DNA of 10,527 nucleotides from an uncultured Eubacteriales bacterium (GTDB lineage Bacteria; Bacillota; Clostridia; Peptostreptococcales; Anaerovoracaceae): assembly GCA_900551415.1 (NCBI GenBank), contig URWB01000087.1, positions 1 through 10,527 on the forward strand, written 5' to 3'. The position numbers were made by a program, and so were the translations under genes. How positions within the stretch are numbered: the stretch's first letter is position 1; each line of letters begins with the position of its first letter. The notes under the pieces are model-generated. The model did no database searches. It had not been told where the DNA came from and saw only the letters and a list, made by a program, of their open reading frames with translations. Positions 6,248 through 10,527 of this stretch are shown piece by piece.

Positions 6248-7999
6248 ATGAATCATCAGACAAAAGATTTTCACAGATCACTGTTTCACATTTTTTTATC
6301 CTATTTTCCCGCGCACAAAAAGCTCTTCCTTTTGGATATGAGCTGCGCGTTTCTCGTGGGCGCGATCGATGTCGCTTTCCCATTGGTGTCGCGCTATGTC
6401 ATGTATGACCTCTTGCCGGACAAGCTCTACCGAACCTTTTTCAGCGTCATGGCCATCGTTGTGGCGGCGTTTGTGCTGCGGGCGGGCATGAACTTCATCA
6501 TCACCTACTGGGGACATCAGTTCGGCATTCGCGTGGAGGCGGATATCCGACGCGATCTTTACGTGCATTTTCAGGAGCTGGATTTTGATTTTTTTGACCG
6601 CAACAGAACCGGCAAGCTGATGAACCGGCTGACCGGAGATCTGTTTGAAATTACGGAATTGGCGCACCACGGCCCCGAAGATCTTCTGATTTCAACGATT
6701 ACCATCATTGGCGCGCTGATCGTCATGTTCTGCGTGGAATGGCGTCTGGCGCTCGTGGTGCTGGTCATCGTTCCGGTCTTTGTGTGCATCGTTATTTTTT
6801 GCCGCAATGACATGATGCAGTCCTCGGTGCAGGTCAAAGAAAAGATGGCAGGCATTAACGCGGACATCGAATCGACCCTGTCCGGCATGAAAACCTCAAA
6901 GGCTTTTGGCAATCAGCAGCTCGATTTTGAGCGGTTTGACCGTTCCAATGAGATGTACAAGGGTTCCAAGACCGGATATTACAAGGCAATGGGACGTTTT
7001 AACTCGTCCTTGGAGTTTTTTATCTGTTTCCTGCAGATCGCGGTGATTACGGTCGGCGGCTGGCTGATCATGCGCGGGCGGATGAATTACATCGATTTGC
7101 TTACCTTTACCCTGTATATTACAACCTTCGTGACGCCGGTGCGCAAGCTGGCGACGCTCGCGGAGATCTTTACCAACGGGCTGGCGGGACTCAGACGCTT
7201 CGCCGAGGTCATGCGCATCGAGCCGAGTATACGGGAGCCGGAGGACGCTTTGCCGCTGACGGACGTAAAGGGAGAAATCGTTTTAGACCATGTGAGCTTC
7301 GGCTATCAGAAGGATACCGACGTGCTGCACGACATTTCACTTACCGTCTGTGCCGGAGAAACACTGGCTGTGGTCGGACATTCCGGCGGCGGCAAGAGTA
7401 CGCTCTGTCAGCTGATTCCGAGGTTTTACGATGTCGAAAGCGGCAGCATTGCCATCGATGGACATGATATCCGCAAGGTCACAAAGAGCTCGCTGCGCAC
7501 CAATATCGGCATTGTGCAGCAGGATGTGTTCCTGTTCGCGGATACCATCTACGAAAACATCCGCTACGGCAGACCGGACGCGTCGTATGAGGAGGTACTG
7601 GAGGCTGCCAAAAAAGCGGAGATTTACGAAGATATCATGAAGATGCCGGAGGGCTTCGATACCTATGTCGGAGAACGCGGCGCGCTGCTTTCCGGCGGGC
7701 AGAAACAGCGCATCTCAATTGCGCGGATTTTCCTCAAAAACCCACCGATTTTGATTCTCGACGAGGCGACCTCCGCGCTGGACAGCGTAACCGAGGCGCA
7801 TATTCAGCAGGCCTTCGATGAACTTGCTGTGGGGCGTACTACGCTGATCATCGCGCACCGTCTGGCAACGATCAGGAACGCGGACCGCGTCGTGGTCATT
7901 GAAGACGGCAGGATTGAAGAGGAAGGCACGCAGACGGAGCTTTTGGCGCGCGGCGGGGAATTCGCCACGCTGTATCAGGCGCAGACGCGCTGTATGTAG
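6248..7999 (+). CDS. ABC exporter half-transporter (fused membrane and ATPase domains)
   Basis: The 583-residue protein has the exporter-type ABC layout: a six-span transmembrane domain (about 1-310) followed by one nucleotide-binding domain. In the latter, the Walker A motif is GHSGGGKST (377-385), the Q-loop is VQQDVFLF, the signature is LSGGQKQR (481-488), Walker B is ILILDE (501-506) with catalytic Glu506, and the switch histidine is H537 in IIAHRLATI. All ATPase residues are intact. Intracellular coupling-helix sequences such as LDFDFFDRNRTGKLMNRL (111-128) are typical of MsbA/BmrA/LmrA-like exporters. No second half-transporter lies beside it, so a homodimer is likely. It would export lipids, peptides or drugs; the substrate is unknown. 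The ribosome binding site GAGGA (6236-6240) is modest, 7 bases before the ATG. No terminator with a T run follows, and the sigma gene starts 64 bases later, so readthrough is possible. Confidence 0.92.
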   Translation: MNHQTKDFHRSLFHIFLSYFPAHKKLFLLDMSCAFLVGAIDVAFPLVSRYVMYDLLPDKLYRTFFSVMAIVVAAFVLRAGMNFIITYWGHQFGIRVEADIRRDLYVHFQELDFDFFDRNRTGKLMNRLTGDLFEITELAHHGPEDLLISTITIIGALIVMFCVEWRLALVVLVIVPVFVCIVIFCRNDMMQSSVQVKEKMAGINADIESTLSGMKTSKAFGNQQLDFERFDRSNEMYKGSKTGYYKAMGRFNSSLEFFICFLQIAVITVGGWLIMRGRMNYIDLLTFTLYITTFVTPVRKLATLAEIFTNGLAGLRRFAEVMRIEPSIREPEDALPLTDVKGEIVLDHVSFGYQKDTDVLHDISLTVCAGETLAVVGHSGGGKSTLCQLIPRFYDVESGSIAIDGHDIRKVTKSSLRTNIGIVQQDVFLFADTIYENIRYGRPDASYEEVLEAAKKAEIYEDIMKMPEGFDTYVGERGALLSGGQKQRISIARIFLKNPPILILDEATSALDSVTEAHIQQAFDELAVGRTTLIIAHRLATIRNADRVVVIEDGRIEEEGTQTELLARGGEFATLYQAQTRCM

Positions 8000-8063
8000 G
8001 CGATGGCAGCTGATCGCGGTCCGTAAGGCGGCGCGAAAAAATCGAAACGAAAGGAGCCGCGGG

Positions 8064-8684
8064 ATGGAAGCGAAAAACTGTGAAGCGAACAGGTACAAAA
8101 GAAATTCTTCGGAAGGTATGGCTGATTCGGACGTAAATGACATAACACTGTACCAAAGATTTCTGAGCGATGATGATAGCGGACTGCAGCGATTGATGGA
8201 ACGCTACGGCAACAGTCTGACGCTCTACATCGACGGCTATCTCCATGATATCCACGAAGCGGAGGACCTCATGATCGAAGCGTTTGCCTATTTTGTCGCC
8301 AAAAGACCGCGTCTCCGCGACAACGGCTTTCGCGCGTATCTCTACAAATCCGCGCGCCATCTCGCGCTTCGCTGCCTGCAAAAAAAGCGGAGGAAGCAGC
8401 TCTTCAGCTTCGACGATCTGGAGCAGGAGCCGGAGAGCGATGTACTGCTTGAAACGCTGGTGCAGACAGACGAGCGAAATCGAATACTATGGCGCTGCAT
8501 GGACGAGCTCGCGCCGGCCTATCGGGAGGCACTGTATCTGGTCTATTTTGAAGGCATGCGGCATGCGGAAGCAGCAGCCGTCATGCGCAAAACCGAAAAA
8601 CAAATCGCGGATCTCGTCTATCGAGGCAGGGCTTCCCTGCGCAAGACTTTAGAAAGGGAGGGCATCACCACATGGTACATCTGA
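8064..8684 (+). CDS. ECF-like RNA polymerase sigma factor
   Basis: The 206-residue protein has the two-domain plan of extracytoplasmic-function sigma factors, which direct RNA polymerase to stress or envelope promoters. Region 2 spans about 28-110: YQRFLSDDDSGLQRLMERYG, then IDGYLHDIHEAEDLMIEAF (56-74) and FRAYLYKSARHLALRCLQKKRR. An acidic linker (115-130) follows. Region 4 lies at about 140-196: MDELAPAYREALYLVYFEGM (146-165), then the helix-turn-helix AEAAAVMRKTEKQIADLVYRGRASLRKTL. The ~27-residue N-terminal extension is slightly longer than usual. AAGGAG (8051-8056) lies 7 bases before the ATG; a later Met (8118) has no well-spaced site. Its last 13 bases overlap the next gene. I found no ECF-type promoter upstream, so autoregulation is unproven. 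It is probably controlled by the membrane proteins that follow. Confidence 0.88.
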   Translation: MEAKNCEANRYKRNSSEGMADSDVNDITLYQRFLSDDDSGLQRLMERYGNSLTLYIDGYLHDIHEAEDLMIEAFAYFVAKRPRLRDNGFRAYLYKSARHLALRCLQKKRRKQLFSFDDLEQEPESDVLLETLVQTDERNRILWRCMDELAPAYREALYLVYFEGMRHAEAAAVMRKTEKQIADLVYRGRASLRKTLEREGITTWYI

Positions 8685-9328
8685 TCGAATTCTGGGATTA
8701 CCTCGTACAGTTCCTGGTCTGCGCGGCAGGCTGCACAGGAGCAGTAAGGGCATTCACCCAAAACCGCAGACAGCCCTATTTCCTGCTGGCTTGCTTTTTT
8801 GGAACTTACGGACTGGGAACCCTGTACTGGACGCTGCATGTCCTGCTTCTGGATACAACGCCGCAGGTGTTCTACGTATCGGAGCTGGGCTGGATCGCGA
8901 GCTATATCTTCCTGCTGACGATGGAAATGACCCTGCCTTCCGCGCGGGAGCTGCGGTTTCGGACGAAATGGTCCTGGCTGGCTCCGGCGATCTGCCTGCC
9001 GCAGTTCGCCTTATATATCATGTACGGGGACATCTTTTTTAATGTGCTGATGTGCATGGGAACCATGGCGGCGGCCCGGCTTTCAATCCGCGGTCTTGTT
9101 TTCGCGCGGCGCTGCGGGAGCAGAGATGCCGACAAGACCGAAACACGCGGGCTGAGGGCCTTTCACATCAACGTGCTGTGCTTCACCGCGCTTGAATATG
9201 CGCTTTGGACGAGCTCCTGCTTTTGGGTGAGCGACGATCTGCGCAATCCGTACTTTTGGTTTGATTTTATGCTGTCGGGGGCGATCTTCGGGATGCTGCC
9301 GGCAACGAGAAAGGCGGTGCGGGCATGA
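8672..9328 (+). CDS. Polytopic membrane protein coupled to the sigma factor; candidate sensor or anti-sigma
   Basis: I do not recognise a family for this 218-residue protein. It has about seven hydrophobic segments (roughly 8-26, 36-58, 70-88, 100-117, 119-137, 165-185 and 195-212). One long basic loop lies around 138-163 (RGLVFARRCGSRDADKTETRGLR), which the positive-inside rule would place in the cytoplasm. It contains eight cysteines and has no signal peptide or known catalytic motif. Seven-span modules of this kind serve as sensing domains in some bacterial receptors, but that is inference. The ATG lies inside the 3' end of the sigma gene (13-base overlap), with GGGAGG at 8656-8661. Its stop overlaps the protease start as ATGA. 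Such tight coupling suggests a shared pathway, with this protein as the membrane anchor, inhibitor or signal receptor of the sigma factor. Confidence 0.8.
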   Translation: MVHLIEFWDYLVQFLVCAAGCTGAVRAFTQNRRQPYFLLACFFGTYGLGTLYWTLHVLLLDTTPQVFYVSELGWIASYIFLLTMEMTLPSARELRFRTKWSWLAPAICLPQFALYIMYGDIFFNVLMCMGTMAAARLSIRGLVFARRCGSRDADKTETRGLRAFHINVLCFTALEYALWTSSCFWVSDDLRNPYFWFDFMLSGAIFGMLPATRKAVRA

Positions 9329-9963
9329 CCTATATCGAAAATGTTCTGGTTTGTATCGCGGCGCCGCTTTTTATCACCATGCTCTGCATCGACCGTAAAT
9401 ACCGCGCGTCCTTTGTATTCTGTTTTGCCGGTATGCTTGTATGCCTGCTGTCCGCCTACCTCAATACGTTCTTTACGATTATTTATCAGGCTGATACGAT
9501 GAATGCAGCCACACAGATCGCGCCGGTTGTCGAAGAAATCATGAAGCTATTGCCGCTGCTGTTCTTCTTGATCGTTTTTGAACCGGATTTACAGCGTTTT
9601 CGACTGGCAGCCATGCTGGTCGCAGCCAGTTTCGCGACCTTTGAGAATATCTGTTATCTCGCCGAAAACGGCGCGGGACAAATGCTGTTCCTGCTGATTC
9701 GCGGTTTCGGTACGGGCGCGATGCATGTCGTCTGCGGCAGCGCCTATTCTGAGGGACTGCGTTTTGTCTGGCATGACCGCCTGCTGCGCAGCGTCTGCAT
9801 CCCGGGGCTTCTCTGTGTGACGATCATTTACCATGCCATCTACAATCTGCTGGTCAGCGTCGGCGGCAGCGTGCAGGTCATCGGATACTGCGTTCCGCTT
9901 TTCACTTTGGCGGTCGGATACGGCGTTTATCAGTTTGCGCGAGGCCGGCAGCAGCGAAATTAA
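9325..9963 (+). CDS. PrsW-type intramembrane protease
   Basis: The 212-residue membrane protein has the motif set of the PrsW family (related to the CAAX/Rce1 proteases), in several hydrophobic spans. EExxK is present as EEIMK (70-74), FxxxEN as FATFEN (103-108), Arg126 and His134 lie in IRGFGTGAMHVVCG, and His170/Asn174 in YHAIYN. These polar residues inside membrane segments are the presumed catalytic glutamates and histidines. In Bacillus subtilis, PrsW makes the first cut in the anti-sigma factor RsiW to free SigW, and Clostridioides difficile uses PrsW for CsfT. Being in one operon with a sigma factor strongly suggests the same role here. Its ATG overlaps the previous stop by 4 bases, with only a weak ribosome site (AAAGG), so translation is likely coupled. 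The target is not obvious, since no canonical single-pass anti-sigma gene is present. A terminator hairpin starts about 75 bases after the stop. Confidence 0.85.
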   Translation: MTYIENVLVCIAAPLFITMLCIDRKYRASFVFCFAGMLVCLLSAYLNTFFTIIYQADTMNAATQIAPVVEEIMKLLPLLFFLIVFEPDLQRFRLAAMLVAASFATFENICYLAENGAGQMLFLLIRGFGTGAMHVVCGSAYSEGLRFVWHDRLLRSVCIPGLLCVTIIYHAIYNLLVSVGGSVQVIGYCVPLFTLAVGYGVYQFARGRQQRN

Positions 9964-10037
9964 CCGCGTTTTGTCAAAAAAACTGACCGAAAGCGTGCCT
10001 GCGCGCGAAGCCGAAACGAAGCGGAATCGAGAGGCAT

Positions 10038-10108
10038 GGGACAAAAAAATATCATGTACGCACAAAAAAATATAAAAAGAAGTGCGTACTTTTTTTGTTT
10101 TTTGTCCC
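10038..10108. terminator. Large nested inverted repeat / terminator after the protease gene
   Basis: An inner perfect 8-pair stem, GTACGCAC (10056-10063) with GTGCGTAC (10082-10089), closes an A-rich 18-base loop and is followed by seven Ts (10090-10096), an intrinsic terminator. An outer perfect 11-pair stem, GGGACAAAAAA (10038-10048) with TTTTTTGTCCC (10098-10108), encloses it. On the minus strand the inner stem is also followed by a T-rich run, so it may work in both directions. It ends the sigma operon or attenuates transcription into the next gene. Confidence 0.85.
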
Positions 10109-10131
10109 TATAGGAGTAATAGGGGATTTTT
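10105..10131 (+). terminator. Second, competing terminator-like hairpin
   Basis: TCCCTAT (10105-10111) pairs with ATAGGGG (10119-10125), seven pairs including one T-G wobble, around loop AGGAGTA. ATTTTT follows at 10126-10131. Its 5' arm shares TCCC (10105-10108) with the outer stem of the preceding hairpin, so both cannot form at once. It sits 31 bases before the next start codon. Confidence 0.55.
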
Positions 10132-10161
10132 AGGCAGTGATCAGTTGCAGGAGGGTAGGAT

Positions 10162-10497
10162 ATGTACGATACAAATGAACGCGTAGCGCAGGTCAAAGAG
10201 CGCACGACGCGAATCCGGCAAAAAAAGGAGAAACGCGCGATCCGCGGTTTATCGACCTTATGTCTGGCACTTTGCTGCTGTCTGGTCGGTGTTTTGGGTG
10301 AGGTCAGCGGCGGATTTCGCAGCGCGGCAGAGGTGCAGGGCATGACCGGCGCGACGCTTCTGTCAGAACGCACCGGCGGTTATGTGCTGGTGGCGATCGT
10401 TTCCTTCGTGACCGCGGTTGTCTTTACCCTGCTTTGTGTGAGACTCCATGAACGAAACGGACGCTTGACGAAGGAAAAGAAGGAGGGAACGAGATGA
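10162..10497 (+). CDS. Small two-span membrane protein, function unknown
   Basis: The 111-residue protein has a highly charged, basic N-terminal segment (about 9-28, VKERTTRIRQKKEKRAIR), a cysteine-rich hydrophobic span (29-48, containing CCC at 38-40), a ~25-residue loop (49-72), a second span (73-93), and a charged tail. By the positive-inside rule both ends face the cytoplasm. I do not recognise a named family. The cytoplasmic N terminus is too short for a classical anti-sigma domain, but the protein could be a regulator or a PrsW substrate of the upstream operon; this is a guess from position. AGGAGGG (10149-10155) lies 6 bases before the ATG. Its stop codon overlaps the next start as ATGA, so it belongs with the downstream gene. 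Two terminator-like hairpins precede it, so its transcription is either attenuated or independent. Confidence 0.75.
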   Translation: MYDTNERVAQVKERTTRIRQKKEKRAIRGLSTLCLALCCCLVGVLGEVSGGFRSAAEVQGMTGATLLSERTGGYVLVAIVSFVTAVVFTLLCVRLHERNGRLTKEKKEGTR

Positions 10498-10527
10498 AGA
10501 CAGGAAAACGGATTTTGACAATTCTGT
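10494..10527 (+). CDS. Start of a protein with signal-peptide-like N terminus (cut by window edge)
   Basis: Only the first eleven codons are visible, reading MKTGKRILTIL: two or three basic residues followed by a hydrophobic run, which is how an exported or membrane protein begins. AGGAGGG (10481-10487) lies 6 bases before the ATG, and the ATGA overlap with the preceding stop indicates translational coupling. Nothing can be said about function. Confidence 0.6.
   Translation, partial: MKTGKRILTIL

Noticed and set aside
4464..6383. 639-codon open frame on the minus strand
   Set aside because: It is the antisense shadow of the MATE, ridA and ABC genes; the translation is low-complexity and unlike any protein, and it crosses clear terminators and promoters.
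1..10527. CRISPR arrays, tRNA or rRNA genes, insertion sequences
   Set aside because: No regularly spaced repeats, no tRNA-like cloverleaf or CCA end, no rRNA signatures and no transposase reading frame were seen on either strand.

Overview
The window looks like chromosome of an anaerobic Bacillota, most likely class Clostridia. This rests on strong AGGAGG-type ribosome binding sites, sigma-A-like promoters (TTGACT/TATAAT, TTGACA/TATACT), a type III glutamine synthetase, a free-standing glutamate-synthase-type amidotransferase remnant, and an ECF sigma/PrsW-type locus. GC is intermediate by eye. I cannot name a genus.

Region 1 (1-2139): a palindrome-rich intergenic piece, a membrane-associated family 2 glycosyltransferase of the dolichyl/polyprenyl-phosphate sugar transferase type (121-1086), and a TPR protein with its own promoter (1213-2139).

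Region 2 (2130-4168): a decayed nitrogen-assimilation locus. A minus-strand glutamine amidotransferase gene (2130-2405) keeps only its N-terminal domain start. Diverging from it, a type III glutamine synthetase gene (2893-4076) has lost roughly its middle 300 codons and is out of frame across the joint. The divergent promoters, a long structured minus-strand leader and a leader terminator in front of the synthetase all still look intact.

Region 3 (4190-7999): a MATE-family exporter, a RidA enamine/imine deaminase, and an ABC exporter half-transporter, separated by clear terminators or promoters.

Region 4 (8064-10527): the most interesting part. An ECF-like sigma factor, a polytopic membrane protein with no family I recognise, and a PrsW-type intramembrane protease overlap one another by 13 and 4 bases, so they are almost certainly one translationally coupled operon. 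The layout suggests an envelope-sensing sigma pathway in which the multi-span protein takes the place of the usual single-pass anti-sigma factor. A complex nested hairpin with two competing terminators follows. After it come a small two-span membrane protein and the start of another protein with a signal-peptide-like N terminus, again overlapping by 4 bases.
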